From Apoda limacodes (Eukaryota; Arthropoda; Insecta; Lepidoptera; Limacodidae), in contig OX291544.1 in the NCBI GenBank assembly GCA_946406115.1, positions 6,510,001 through 6,574,000 of the forward strand: a stretch of DNA of 64,000 nucleotides, in the 5' to 3' direction. Positions 20,937-32,630 of this stretch are shown here, in pieces. The notes under the pieces were generated by a model. That model made no database searches. It worked only from the letters and a program-made list of their open reading frames with translations, and was not told the DNA's origin. A program made the translations under genes and the position numbers. Each line of letters opens with the position of its first letter. Within the stretch, counting starts at the first letter, position 1.

Positions 20937-23497
20937 TTTTTATACCACTAAGGTGGCAAACAAGCCTACGGTCCGCCTGATGGTAAGCGGTCACCGTAGC
21001 CTATGGACGCTTGCAACACCAGGGGCATCACTCGCGCGTTGCCGACCCTTCAGAAATCTAATAACTTCTTTTTTGAAGAACCCCATACTGTAGTCCTTAG
21101 AGAAAACCTTGGCAGGGAGCTCATTCCACAACCCAAGGGTTCGCGGGAGGAAGTTTCTCTGAAACCACACTGTACGCGACCATTTTAGTTCCAAAGTGTG
21201 AGAATGAATTCCCTGTCGATGGCGAGCAGTGCGATGGTAGAAAGTAGCCGTGGGCATCATTTCGAACAATTTCTCAGAACACAATCCATTGTACAAGCGG
21301 TAGAACACACACAGGGAGGCAAAGTCTCTCCTCAGACTTAAGGGCTCGATACCGCAAGTGAGTTTGGAATCGTCGACAATTCTCACAGCCCGTCGTTGAA
21401 CCGAGTCAAAAGGTCCAAGCTGGTATCCGGGTGCACCCGCCCAGAGATGGCAGCAGTACTCCATATGGGGCCGGACTTGCGACTTGTAAAGTAGCAACCT
21501 TTGCCCCGACTGCTTCGCTCTGTTGAGTACACCAAGTTTTTTGGACGCCAGCTTTACCTTGTCTAGCAAATGATCTCGGAACTGAACATCGCTGGAGATG
21601 TCAACGCCAAGGATCCCAATGCTCTTAGAGATGGAGAGGGGAGTGTTCTGGAATTGTGGGACTACAGTGAATGGGGTTTTCTTAGCGGTGAACGCGCAGA
21701 CTTGTGTCTTTGAAGGGTTGAATCGGACCAAGTTTTCCCGCCCCCAGTCAGAGATCTTGGACAGACCGATCTCGATTTGAGACACAAGTTCTTCACGCTT
21801 TTCCTCCACAACGGAACGTGGGATGCTTGCACGGCCCGTGTAATAAGCGTCTCCAGTACTGTCATCTGCATAGCAATGTATGTTGTTGATGTCCAACATA
21901 TCATTGATGTGCAGTAGAAACAGCGTAGGAGACAGCACAGAGCCTTGCGGGACACCAGCATTAATGTCCATGCTATCAGAGCAACTACCGTCAACTACGG
22001 CTCGTATGCTTCTGCCGGACAAAAAGCTAGTCACCCATTTGCACAAACCCTCGGGCACTCCGTAAGAAGGCAACTTCGATAGAAGACCCCGGTGCCAGAC
22101 CCGATCGAACGCCTTCGCTATGTCTAGGCTACATGCCAATGCCTCCCCCTGACTCTCAATGGCTAGTGCCCATCTGTGTGTGAGATACACTAGAAGGTCA
22201 TCAGTTGAGCGACCGTGGCGAAAGCCATATTGACGGTCACTGATCAGGTCGTGTTTTTCTAGGTATCTCAAAAGCTGTGTGTTGATCACACGCTCCATCA
22301 CCTTGGAGAGGAGAGAGGTTATAGCGATAGGCCTGTAATTCGATGGATCTGATCTATCGCCCTTTTTGGGCACCGGGTGCACATTTGCAGTCTTCCATGA
22401 AGACGGAAATTGCCTAGTGTGGTAGGAAAGCGTGAAGAGGCGCGTGAGTACAGGACATAACTCAGGAGCACACTGCTTAAGCACCACTGCTGGTATGCCG
22501 TCTGGCCCACTCGACTTATGAACGTCTAGGGAAAGCAACGCCCGCCGGACCTCGCGCTGTGTTATAGTGATTTCCGGCATGGTCTTACCGCACCACGGTA
22601 AAGTAGGTGGTACAGAGCCTTCGTCGTTCACATTCGAGTTAGAGGCAAAGAGACTGCCCAATAGATCGGCTTTCTCTTTTGCACTGTGGGCCAAGTCACC
22701 ATCGGTCTTTCGCAGTGGTGGTAATGACGACTGGCAGAAGTTCCCCTCGGCAGCTTTAGCAAGCGACCAGAAAGCACGACTCCCAGAAGGATAGCTCGCA
22801 AGTCGCCCACCTATTTTGCCGATGAATTGGAATTTTGCTCTGGCAGTTGCTTTCTTACTGAACCTCGAGGCAGCATTTAATTTGCGTTTTAACTCAGAAA
22901 TATTCGGATCCTTATTATTACGAGCCGTGGTCCAAGCCTCATACGCAGTTTGCTTAAGAATTTTAGCTTCTCTGCAAGGCCTATAAAACCACGGTCGTTT
23001 TTTGACGCCGGCAGCTACTCGCAGGTTAGGAATGAAACATTCCATACCAGCGAGGATTGTCTCAGTGACTGCGGCTGCGCAGACGTCAGAATCTTCTGAG
23101 CTATAGCAGATCTGCCTCCACGGGTACGATGCATAAAATTCTCGCAATCCATCCCAGTCTGCCGACTTATAATGCCACACACGACGCCAATTAGTTGGCC
23201 CAGAAGGATCGGGTTGTGTGCATGACAATCGAGTCCGGATGAGACAGTGGTCCGAGGAGCCAAGAGGCGCATCCACTGAGACGGAGTATCCATCCGGACG
23301 TGTAGTCAGCAGAAGGTCCAGTAAGGAGCTTGTATGGTCCTCTATATCTGGTATTCTCGTTGGGGAAAGTACCAGCTGAGAGAATCCATAGGTCAGAGCA
23401 AATTCATGAGCAGATATCCCTGCATAGTTATTGGTTTGAGAACTGAGCCACTCACGATGGTGGGCGTTAAAGTATCCCAAAATAACTACTTCTGACT
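20937..23497 (-). mobile_element. CR1/Jockey-type retrotransposon copy C
   Basis: The best-preserved copy in the window, flanked by the direct repeat GCAGCTTT (20929-20936 and 23498-23505). The left copy runs into the poly(A) tract and the right copy sits at the 5' truncation point, so this looks like a genuine target-site duplication. It starts inside the endonuclease domain and keeps the full RT and 3' UTR ending in ACCTTAGTGGTAT plus A's. Confidence 0.92.
20991..23480 (-). CDS. Retrotransposon ORF2 fragment: endonuclease C-half and reverse transcriptase
   Basis: 829 codons without a stop. Residues ~1-90 are the distal part of an APE-type endonuclease (FNAHHREW, then LGSSDHCLIRT with the catalytic-type SDH). 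Residues ~300-560 carry RT motifs SSGPDGIPAVVLKQ, NYRPIAITSLL, RQYGFRHGRS, DIAKAFDRVWH, AGVPQGSVLSPTLF and an intact YADD. The C-terminal region includes PHMEYCCHLWAG. GYFNAHH replaces the GDFNAHH seen at 43340, changing an endonuclease aspartate. Compared with copies A and B, three residues (YFT) are deleted after NRAKQ, in frame. The N-terminal half of the endonuclease is lost, so it is not autonomous, but the open frame suggests recent insertion. Confidence 0.9.
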   Translation of the reverse strand: MGYFNAHHREWLSSQTNNYAGISAHEFALTYGFSQLVLSPTRIPDIEDHTSSLLDLLLTTRPDGYSVSVDAPLGSSDHCLIRTRLSCTQPDPSGPTNWRRVWHYKSADWDGLREFYASYPWRQICYSSEDSDVCAAAVTETILAGMECFIPNLRVAAGVKKRPWFYRPCREAKILKQTAYEAWTTARNNKDPNISELKRKLNAASRFSKKATARAKFQFIGKIGGRLASYPSGSRAFWSLAKAAEGNFCQSSLPPLRKTDGDLAHSAKEKADLLGSLFASNSNVNDEGSVPPTLPWCGKTMPEITITQREVRRALLSLDVHKSSGPDGIPAVVLKQCAPELCPVLTRLFTLSYHTRQFPSSWKTANVHPVPKKGDRSDPSNYRPIAITSLLSKVMERVINTQLLRYLEKHDLISDRQYGFRHGRSTDDLLVYLTHRWALAIESQGEALACSLDIAKAFDRVWHRGLLSKLPSYGVPEGLCKWVTSFLSGRSIRAVVDGSCSDSMDINAGVPQGSVLSPTLFLLHINDMLDINNIHCYADDSTGDAYYTGRASIPRSVVEEKREELVSQIEIGLSKISDWGRENLVRFNPSKTQVCAFTAKKTPFTVVPQFQNTPLSISKSIGILGVDISSDVQFRDHLLDKVKLASKKLGVLNRAKQSGQRLLLYKSQVRPHMEYCCHLWAGAPGYQLGPFDSVQRRAVRIVDDSKLTCGIEPLSLRRDFASLCVFYRLYNGLCSEKLFEMMPTATFYHRTARHRQGIHSHTLELKWSRTVWFQRNFLPRTLGLWNELPAKVFSKDYSMGFFKKEVIRFLKGRQRASDAPGVASVHRLR

Positions 23498-23505
23498 GCA
23501 GCTTT

Positions 23506-24004
23506 AAGATATAGGATATAAACCGATGAATGTTACTTGAACTTATGGCTTGTTTACATATAGTAAGTAGCCAAGCAATTAACTGAAGTTTAAGTCAATT
23601 TCTGATTCTGATTCTGATTTAATTGTCGCGTGTAAACACTAAATATAATTTGAAGTTGCAAGTTAATAATAAATGATTTTGTGGAAAGTTGTTTAGGATT
23701 TGTTCTAATTTTTCGGTTAAGTAACTGCGTGCCCCATCCCCACACCGCCCACCTCCTTAGGGCGCGTTTTTCCCGCGGCTTTTGAAACCAAGTAAATTCA
23801 TAATATCTTTAAGTTCTCCCTATAAATATTTGTTGATAAATTACTATAAAATGACAAAATAGACATAACTTGGGAAGTCCAAAATGGCAGTTTTACAGGG
23901 CATCAATTTTAAAGTTTAAGTTATTCTCCAAAATCCGTTTTTCGTTAAACTTAATTATATAGGTTAATTTAAGGTTATTTTTATGCTATCTTTCATATTG
24001 TGTA
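23506..24004. other. Gene-free stretch
   Basis: AT-rich intronic sequence. Nothing recognisable. Confidence 0.4.
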
Positions 24005-24155
24005 TACTGTATGGGGTACTTCAAGAAAGAAGTTATTGGATTTTTGAAGGGTCGGCAACGCGCGAGTGATACTTCTGGCCATAGGCCACGGTAGCCGCTT
24101 TCCATCAGGCGGACCGTGTGCTTGTTTGCCACCCTAGGAGTATAGGAAAAAAAAT
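24005..24155 (+). mobile_element. CR1-like retroposon 3' fragment
   Basis: Begins in the last codons of the family's ORF (GGGGTACTTCAAGAAAGAAG, GTTATTGGATTTTTGAAGGG), continues through the CAGGCGGACCGTGTGCTTG tail and ends in an A-tract. It is strongly 5'-truncated and in opposite orientation to copy C. Confidence 0.8.
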
Positions 24156-24604
24156 TATAGTAAGAATTTTGCCAAAATTATCTTAGTCTCTATGATAATA
24201 TTTTTATGATAATAGACTTATCAATTTGTTCACCAATGACTCATTCACCATACAGTAGGGACAAATAAATAAAACAAACTTAATTTTTTGCGAACAAAAA
24301 TATTATATTAATCATATAAACTTTTCTTAAAGCATATAAAAGAAATATTTCGTCTAGGAATTAATAAGGCAATTTATCTTCTAGGGACTCTCCAGATCTT
24401 CCATATCAGGATACTTACCGTCTACGAGAGCGCGTTTTTAAGTTCGCGGAATGGGTAGGTAGGCTATTATTGGGGATGTCGCTGACTTTAGTACTAATTG
24501 AGCAACTTGTTATGAGTATAAATAGGTGCCGGGTTTTATCGTAATAAGGTCATTAGTCTTTGAGCAATCGTCGACCAAACAAGTCAATCGAGTAGCAATT
24601 GTGA

Positions 24605-25017
24605 AATGTGGGGAAAATTCCTTAGCAAGCAAGAAAAATCAGTTCAGATCATATTGGAAGAGATTTCATCCGTTTACGCGGACTCTTGCCTAGTAAAACT
24701 ATGGCTTGCAAGTGGCATACCCACTTTTAATAAGGCAGGGGATCACTTGAAGACGACCCACGGCCAGAAAGGCCGTTCGAGGTGACCACTGCGGTAATTA
24801 TGCAAAAAGCCGAAAAATTAATATTAGAAGATGCCCGACTAAAGAAGAAACAACAATTTTCAAAATCCTTCACGAAGGCATGACCAAAGTTAGCGCAAGA
24901 TGGGTGTCGAGAATACTCACGCCGCAATAACAAATAGCGCGTGGAGTGTTCTCGTGCATTTTGGACTTCTGTAGGGAAGACAAAGATGGAGTGATGGCTT
25001 TAATCATTATGAACCTG
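24605..25017 (+). pseudogene. Mariner transposase N-terminal relic
   Basis: Broken frames show WLASGIPTFNKAGDHLK, followed by a GQKGR segment (compare 'SGRP'), then KLILEDARL, KILHEGMTKVSARWVSRILT and EDKDGVMALI. This follows the mariner order of HTH, 'RW(V)PR.LT' and the start of the DDD core. Several frameshifts are present. It stops where another repeat begins at about 25018, and no catalytic region follows. Confidence 0.7.
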
Positions 25018-25130
25018 AGTCTTAACCAAGGGCGTAGCCAGCTTTTGGGCTAGGGGGGGGCAGACTTGGTACAAAATGTTGTTTTTATACATGACCTATC
25101 AAGCTACAAAAAGGAGTGAAACGGGGGATA
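25018..25130 (+). repeat. GGGCGTAGCCAGC-type repeat fragment
   Basis: AAGGGCGTAGCCAGCTTTTG followed by GGGCTAGGGGGGGGCAGAC is the hallmark end of a dispersed insect repeat (hAT-like MITEs often carry it). It abuts the mariner relic. The other end was not found. Confidence 0.45.
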
Positions 25131-26084
25131 TCATGTCCACGAAACAGTTTACAGTCGCACTGATGTCTTTAAGTCTTGATAACTGGAAAGGACATGGCAT
25201 AAGTAAATTTAAACAGCGAGTAAATCTCACACCTACAATTTTCTGACGATAATATTATAGCGCAGTTAGGTAAAAATCATGTCACGACTTCGTACACTTT
25301 CCCAACTCGTCCACTTTCCTAACTCATCGAGTTCCTAACTAATTCACTTGAATCCTTGAATGGCAAAAATGTAGGAAATATTTCGAAGAGCAGTGGTTTA
25401 AAAAAGATCATAATATGCTTAGTTGTGCACAAAATTAACATAGAACAAACAAATCAGCAGAAGGATACCATCGAAGATTAAATCAGAAATGTTCTGGGAA
25501 AGGACACCCTAATTTTTATTACATATGCAGCATTTTAAAAAGAGAGGCCATTCATTTGGACCACCTTATAATGACGAGCATATTTCATCCATTTCCAAAA
25601 AACCAAAGAACGGCATATATTTATTTTGACAAACAATTTTGAGAGCTACGAAAACAAATTATTGCGAATACAAAATGCATACATAATTCATATCTCATAT
25701 GAATTTTCTGAAAAACATTATGCATATTAAATTGAAGTGTCTAAGGTTTTTTTTATCACAATTTAATAAAAACACTCTCATTCATTTTTACTGTCTGTCA
25801 CTACGGAAACAAGCCTAAGGGAAGAAGAAGTAACAAGAAACTTCCTGGGTGTACGCCAAACACACAAAATCTATGCAAATATGTGTAAAGACAAATACAT
25901 GTACACGTCTATGCGCCACACCAACTCCCATCCAGAAGCCCCCAAACACCAAGCAGCCAACGGTGGACGACTATCCATGGTACATCCCCTCATCGTAATG
26001 TGTCATTAATTATCAACTACATAAGTCATAGATGGATGTCCAATATTGAGCCCATATCTTTAATTCCAGACATTATTATCTTTA
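25131..26084. other. Gene-free stretch
   Basis: No gene or element is recognised in this intronic stretch. Confidence 0.4.
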
Positions 26085-27205
26085 TTGAATTCTTCCACAG
26101 TATAGTATCCTTTGTTAATAAGAACTTTTTTAATATAAGTTTTAAAAGTATGTACAGGTAGGTTAACAATATTCTCAGGAATTGTATTAAAAAAGCAAAT
26201 GCTCTGAATTATGAAAGAGCCACGCACCTTCTGAAGGCGACATTTTGGAATAGCAAGTTTATTTTTATTTCCAGTATTAACGTTGTGTATGTCACTATTT
26301 TTAACAAATAAACTTAGGTTTTTGCGTACACACAGTAAGCATGCGAAAATATACTGAGAAGCTACAGTAAGCTTTTTTTAAAAAGGTCACGAAGAGAATC
26401 TCGCCGTGATAAGTTATACATTGATCTTATTGCTCTTTTTTGAAGTATAAAAATAGTTTATATATCGGCCGCCCTTCACACAATAAAATACCATGTGACA
26501 GACGGGAATGAAAATAACTAAAGTATACTAACCGAGCTGTTTCTATATTAGTAAATTGAGCAACTTTTCTGACAGCATAAGCGGCCGAGCTAAGACAGAA
26601 ATATGTGAGTGCCATTGCAATTTAGTATCTAAAGTGATGTCCAAGAAGGCTGTTGACTCAACTAGTTTGAGTGCTTCACCGTTTATAAATAATTGTGTTG
26701 GAGTGTCTTTGACATTTGGTAAAGAAAACTTTAAACATTTTGTTTTCTGTGCATTCAGTAAAAGATTATTTGATGTGAACCAACTAAGAACTTACGAAAG
26801 TGTATGATTTATATCGTTATATGTATCTTTGTTTCTATCAACATTAAATATCATCTGCAAACAATACAATTTTGCACAGGTTTTCTTCATAAAAAAGGCA
26901 GATCGTTAAAAGACGCTAAGAATAAAAAGGGCCCTAGTATAGGCCCTGGGGTACTCCCATCACAACAGGTGATCCAAAAGATTTCACTCCATTGATTTCA
27001 ACTTTCTGAGTTCTATCACTTAAATATGAGAATATAAGTTTAAGAGCCGTATCTACAACACCATAATGATTCAGCTTTAAAATAAGAGTATTGTGTTCAA
27101 CACAATCAAATGCCTTAGACAAGTCGCAGAAAATACCAATGGCATTCTGTTACCTTTCCCATGCGCCATAAATATGTTTTACTAGGTCAACACCCGCGTC
27201 GGTGG
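26085..27205 (-). pseudogene. Jockey-like LINE relic, RT to C-terminus
   Basis: Minus-strand RT remnant readable across nearly the whole span. FCDLSKAFDCVEHNTLIL and VMGVPQG lie near 26940-27150. In broken frames follow an NAQKTKCLKFSLPNV segment, LSSAAYAVRKVAQFTNIETA, RLVYFSYFHSRLSHGILL and, near 26220, KLAIPKCRLQKVRGSFIIQ. These are typical of a common lepidopteran LINE family distinct from the CR1-like copies. There are multiple stops. Confidence 0.8.
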
Positions 27206-27420
27206 TTCTGTCCCTCAAACGGAAAAACGGAACCCAGGATCACTTTGTTATCCGTCTGTCCGTTTATCCAATATGTCAAGGCCCTTTTCATCAAAAATAG
27301 GTAACAAGTTGAATTTTTTTTAAAAATTCAAAGACCTTAGTATTTTATATTAATTTAAACTTTAAAAAGGTTCCTTGCAGAACCCTTGAAACGTCACTGA
27401 CAATAATGTAGGTAAACGTT
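27206..27420 (-). repeat. Fragment of the 'tacggaaccctaaaa' repeat
   Basis: GGAAAAACGGAACCCAGGATC, CACTTTGTTATCCGTCTGTC and CGTTTATCC resemble, in reverse, the region just before the 3' end of the short repeat at 56380-56712 (GACAGACGGACGGAC..AAAGTGATCC). No clear ends. Confidence 0.45.
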
Positions 27421-27433
27421 AAGGTAAAGGTAA

Positions 27434-29249
27434 ACCGTAGCCTATGGACGCTTGCAACACCAAGGACATCACGCGCTTTGCCGACCCTTCAGAAATCTAA
27501 TAACTTCTTTTTTGAAGAACCCCATACTGTAGTCCTTAGAGAAAACCTTGGCAGGGAGCTCATTCCACAATCTAAGCGTTCGCGGGAGGAAGTTTCTCTG
27601 AAACCGCACTGTACGCGACCATTTCGGTTCTAAAGAGTGAGAATGAATTCCCTGCCGATGGCGAGCAGTGCGATAATAGGAAGTAGCCGTGGGCATCATT
27701 TCGAACAATTCCTCAGAACACATCCCATTGTACAAGCGGTAGAACACACACAGGGAGGCAAAATCTTTGCCGGGGTAAATCACTAGGACACGACAGCCTC
27801 AGCGTTGAACATCTTAAATATGCTCACTTACCTCGTGTACTGGCAATGTTATTTTCTTTGTGCTTAGGTCATGCTTTTCTGCCCAACGACATCATTAAGA
27901 CTGTTGTCTTACCAATTGTTTAAAACAAGACTGGAGACATTTGCGATATAAATAATTATAGGCCGATCTCTCTTGCCACTGTTATTGCCAAGGTGCTGGA
28001 CAGTGTGCTTGATCGACAGTTAGGGCTTCATTTGCAATTGAATGACGCACAGTTTGGTTTTCGGCCTGGCCTTTCAACCGAAACAGTCATTTACTGCCTT
28101 AAGCGCATTTTCAGGTACTATACAGATAGAAAAACACCAGTATATGCATGTTTCTTGGATCTTTCTAAAGCTTTTGATCTGGTAAATTATGATATACTGT
28201 GGAGAAAGTTATCCAATGAAACTAGTGTACCAAAGGAGTTGATATCAATATTTAAATATTGGTATCAGCACCAGACTAATTGTGTGAGATGGGCAGGTGC
28301 AACATCGGAAGTGTACAGAAAGGAGTGTGGAGTGAGACAAGGGGGGTTGACGTCTCCTAGACTTTTCAACCTTTATATGAACAGACTGATTGAAGAACTC
28401 AATAGCGCATCTGTCGGATGCTTTATCGATGGCAAAAGTGTAAATAACATAAGCTATGCTGATGACATGGTGCTGCTGAGTCCATCAATTTGTGCCTTGA
28501 GAAGACTGGTTAGAATATGTGAGGAGTACGCTGAGACCCATGGCCTTCGATACAATTCACTAAAAAGTGAAATAATGGTGTTTAAAGCGGGAAATAAAAC
28601 CTATGACCAGGTCCCTTCGGTAATACTTTCTGGCGCGCCTCTTAAGAGAGTTTCCCAATTTAAGTACCTGGGGCACTGGGTCACAGACACTCTAAAAGAT
28701 GACCTAGACATTGAAAGGGAGCACTGTCTGTTAGGTGTAATATGTTGACACGTAGATTTGCTCGATGTACGCAGAGTGTTAAAATTACTTTGTTTAAAGC
28801 ATTCTGCCAATCGTTTTACACTTGCAGTCTATGGGTAAACTATACGCAAAAGGCCTATAGTGTTTTGCGAGTTCAATATAATAATGCATTCCGGATACTG
28901 ATGGGGCTGCCGCGTGAATGTAGTGCATCAGCAATGATTGCTGAAGCTCGCACGAGCGATTTTTATGCCATCATGCGCAACAGAACGGCGTCACTGCTAA
29001 GCCGTGTGCGTGGCAGCCCGAACAGGGTCTTGGAAGCAGCTTCCAAAAGGTTTGATTGCCCCATTTTGCGAGAGTGTGTAGGTGTTCATATAAGACGACG
29101 TATGTGAACACTTGTCACTCTCGCAAAATAAAATAATAATAAAAAAAAAAAAAAATGTTTAGTATTTTGTTATATTATCTATACAACTAACATAGTTTTT
29201 TTAAGTGTATTTGTTACTAACACACTATGGACCAAGGTCTGAAATAAAC

Positions 29250-29281
<32 letters not shown>

Positions 29282-30816
29282 GTGGCTCGATACCGCAAGT
29301 GAGTTAAGGATTGTCGACAATTCTCACAGCCCGTCGTTGAACCGAGTCAAAAGGGCCAAGCTGGTATCCGGGTGCACCCGCCCAGAGATGGCAGCAGTAC
29401 TCCATATGGGGCCGGACTTGCGACTTGTAAAGCAGCAACCTTTGTGCCGACATAAAGTACTGCTTCGCTCTGTTGAGTACACCAAGTTTTTTGGACGCCA
29501 GCTTTACCTTGTCTAGCAAGTGATCTCGGAACTGAACATCGCTGGAGATGTGAACGCCAAGGATCCCAATGCTCTTGGAGATGGAGAGGGGAGTGTTCTG
29601 GAATTGTGGGACTACAGTGAATGGGGTTTTTTTAGCGGTGAATGCGCAGACTTGTGTCTTTGAAGGGTTGAATCGGACCAAGTTTTCCCGTCCCCAGTCA
29701 GAGACCTTGGACAAACCGATCTCGATTTGAGACACAAGTTCTTCACGTTTTTCCTCCACAACAGAACGAGGGACGCTTGCACGGCCCGTGTAATAAGCGT
29801 CTCCAGTACTGTAATCTGCATAGCAATGTATGTTGTTGATCTCCAACATATCATTGATGTGCAGTAGAAACAGCGTAGGAGACAGCACAGAGCCTTGCGG
29901 GACACCAGCATTAATGTCCATGCTATCAGAGCAACTACCGTCAACTACGGCTCGTATGCGTCTGCCGGACAAAAAGCTAGCCACCCATTTGCACAAACCC
30001 TCGGGCACTCCGCAAGATGACAACTTCGATAGAAGACCCCGGTGCCAGACCCGATCGAACGTCTTCGCTATGTCTAGGCTACATGCCAATGCCTCCCCCT
30101 GACTCTCAATGGCTAGTGCCCATCGGTGTGTGAGATACACAAGAAGGTCACCAGTGGAGCGACCGTGGCGAAAGCCATATTGACGGTCGCTGATCAGGTC
30201 ATGTTTTTCTAGGTATCTCAAAAGCTGTGTGTTGATCACACGCTCCATCACCTTGGAGAGGAGAGAGGTAATAGCGATAGGCCTGTAATTCGATGGATCT
30301 GATCTATCGCCCTTTTTGGGCACTGGGTGCACATTCGCAGTCTTCCATGAAGATGGAAATTGCCTAGTATGATAGGAAAGCGCGAAGAGGCGCGTTAGTA
30401 CAGGACATAACTCAGGAGCACACTGCTTAAGCACCACTGCTGCTGCTGCTGGTATACCGTCTGGCCCACTCGACTTATGAACGTCTAGGGAAAACAACGC
30501 CCGCCGGAACTCTCGCTGTGTTATAGAGATTTCCGGCATGGTCTTACCGCACCACGGTAAAGTAGGTGGTACAGCGCCTTCGTCGTTCATATTCGAGTTG
30601 GAGGCAAAGAGACTGCCCAATAGATCGGCTTTCTCTTTTGCACTATGGGCCAAGTCACCATCGGTCTTTCGCAGTGGTGGTAACGACGACTGGCAGAAGT
30701 TCCCCTCGGCAGCTTTAGCAAGCGACCAGAAAGCACGACTCCCAGAAGGATAGCTCGCAAGTCGCCCACCTATTTTGCTGATGAATTGGAATTTTGGTCT
30801 GGCAGGTACTTTCTTA
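27434..30816 (-). mobile_element. CR1-like copy E, split by another LINE
   Basis: Two minus-strand segments of one copy: the C-terminal end (27434 to ~27767) and the RT domain to the linker (29284-30816). They join at the same point of the reference copies, apart from a few missing bases. The RT segment is one open frame of about 500 codons with most motifs, but YADD reads YADY. An extra in-frame alanine run (IPAAAAVVLKQ, from a GCT-type repeat) lies in the SSGPDGIPAVV motif. The 5' end is truncated at TTTCTTA, and the 3' tail is incomplete. It is dead by mutation and interruption. Confidence 0.9.
27768..29281 (+). pseudogene. Second LINE family, RT with (TTA)n tail, inserted in copy E
   Basis: A frame opens at 27774 (GKSLGHDSLSVEHLKYAH), has one stop at 27921-27923, then runs from NNYRPISLATVIAKVLD through FGFRPGLSTETV, LDLSKAFD, GVRQGGLTSPRLFNLYMN and ISYADDMVLL (intact RT Asp pair). 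A frameshift near 28740 leads into LTRRFARCTQSVKITLFKAF and ends at 29107. AATAAA (29242) and a (TTA)n run (29252-29280) close the element. A fragment of the same family lies at 57200-57700. The (TTA)n tail suggests a family that inserts in TAA-type targets, as Dong/R4 elements do, but the clade is unproven. Confidence 0.85.
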
Positions 30817-32630
30817 CACATGTTCAATTACGGTTATATAATTATATTTTTATGTCACTTACTTACTTTAGTGGTCAATTAACTTGTTAACTTAATATGA
30901 TCACTCATGTTTTTGTTTATATGGACATACCACGTTTAAAGTTGCCGATATTAGTTAAAGTTGCCGATATTACTGGAAATGTTCAATTATGTTTATTTTT
31001 TATGGTATTAGTAGAAGTAAATGGACATCTATAGATACTATGTTTAAAGTTCCCAACTCGAATTGGCAATAACTTGATAACTTGTCACATCAAGTTACGT
31101 ACATTATTTCGATTTTTGAGTATAAGTTGACAAAACAAAATATTATAATAGCTTGTGAATCGACGGTTTCATACCTCGTTTTGTCAAATAATAAACGTTC
31201 AAAATCGACATATCCATTTAATACAAAAGGGAATATATCTAAAATTTATGTAGATATCGAATTGTCAATTTTTATCTTATCAAACCGATGTCGGAAGTAA
31301 ATGTGACGATAAAAAAAAAACATAAAAGTCCAATTATCAACTTCTCGCCATGCATGGATATACGCTTTCTAAGTGATAACTACCGCACTAAACAAACATA
31401 GCATATATTTGGGAGCAAGTATTTAGTCTTCCATTTTGTGCGGTTCAGAATTAAATTCACGTGCAAACCCTCAAGTCCTCATTATTTAATTAAGATTATA
31501 TTAAAATTTACTTTTCTACTTAATTACTAAATGCAAACCAGCCCAAGGTGCAAAATTAATATTAGACCTTATTTCAGTGTTGCAAATATTTATTTTATGA
31601 CTAACCTATAAGGAAGCTTTGCTGAGGCTTTAGAGGCTAAATACTGAAATTTAGCTAAAACCTTCTTGTGTCTAAGTCATGATTATAATATCGTAGCCAA
31701 ATTGAAGTCGATCACTAGGTATACAAAAGAGGCCACAGCAAAAAACTTAAATAATTTTTACAATGTATCAAATTAACAAACATACTAACAAGTAAAACTA
31801 TGAGTAACATATATGAGTCGTAAAACACCAGCTTCAGAGTAACTAGTGGTGATTGAAATGTAGATGTGTATTTGTATAATATGTATGTATTTACAAAAAA
31901 AAAGTAAAAAAACCCGTAGGACATAGTATTTGAGATTATTTTTTTTTTATAGTGATAAAGAAACTTTATATTTTTTTTCGAGTCGTTTTAATTTGAAACG
32001 TGTATAACTAATAAGGTGTTAAAGTAAAAGTCATAGTGAAAAAAATAGTGCGATCACCTGTACCAGCGCGAGAAATCTAAGCTTATATTTTTTTTTCACA
32101 TTTTGCCTAATTCGTTTTTAATTGTAGAAATTCATGAGCTTTTTCTTACTTGTCTTATTTTTTAAGCTCAAAATCATAAAGATTAAAGGACAATTAACGC
32201 TCAAAAAAGAAAAGCAACAGCTGATAGAATACAGTTCAATCTGCCTATTTTTATCTATGCATTTCGTCGTTTTAATATTTTGAGCCAAAATTGTAGATTC
32301 ATTATGAATTTACAAAATAAGACAGATACGAACAAACAGAGTGTACACTAACAGCATTCCAAACAACCTTATTCAATATAAGAAAACAATATAAACAATA
32401 TTAAAATTGTTATAATTTTATATTGATTTATGTTTTGAACTAACTTTGTAATTGTGGTTCACCTGATAATAGTAATTTCTTTAAATAAATATCACTAGTG
32501 CTTTATAAGATTCTTGCACAAAACTTCTGAACTCTTAACGATACAATTAATTACACCTAAAAACACTTAAAGTGAACAAAATAGTACTTTAGTAATAAAA
32601 ATAAAAACGGAAATAAGAAAAAAAACTCAC
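30817..32630. other. Gene-free AT-rich stretch
   Basis: No gene or element is recognised. It is AT-rich DNA next to catalase 1 exon 1, with many poly(A)/poly(T) runs. Confidence 0.4.

Larger units (their letters stand above)
7993..32630 (-). other. Catalase 1 intron (24.6 kb, element-rich)
   Basis: Bounded by a GTGAGT donor next to 32631 and a TTTCAG acceptor next to 7992, phase 0. No other catalase exon lies inside. Nearly all interpretable content is mobile elements, listed separately. Most CR1-like copies in it are on the same strand as the gene. The match of the two exons is inferred from protein continuity, phase and the parallel structure of the upstream paralogue, not from transcript data. 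Confidence 0.8.

Noticed and set aside
24727..24933. 68-codon minus-strand frame
   Set aside because: Antisense shadow of the mariner relic.
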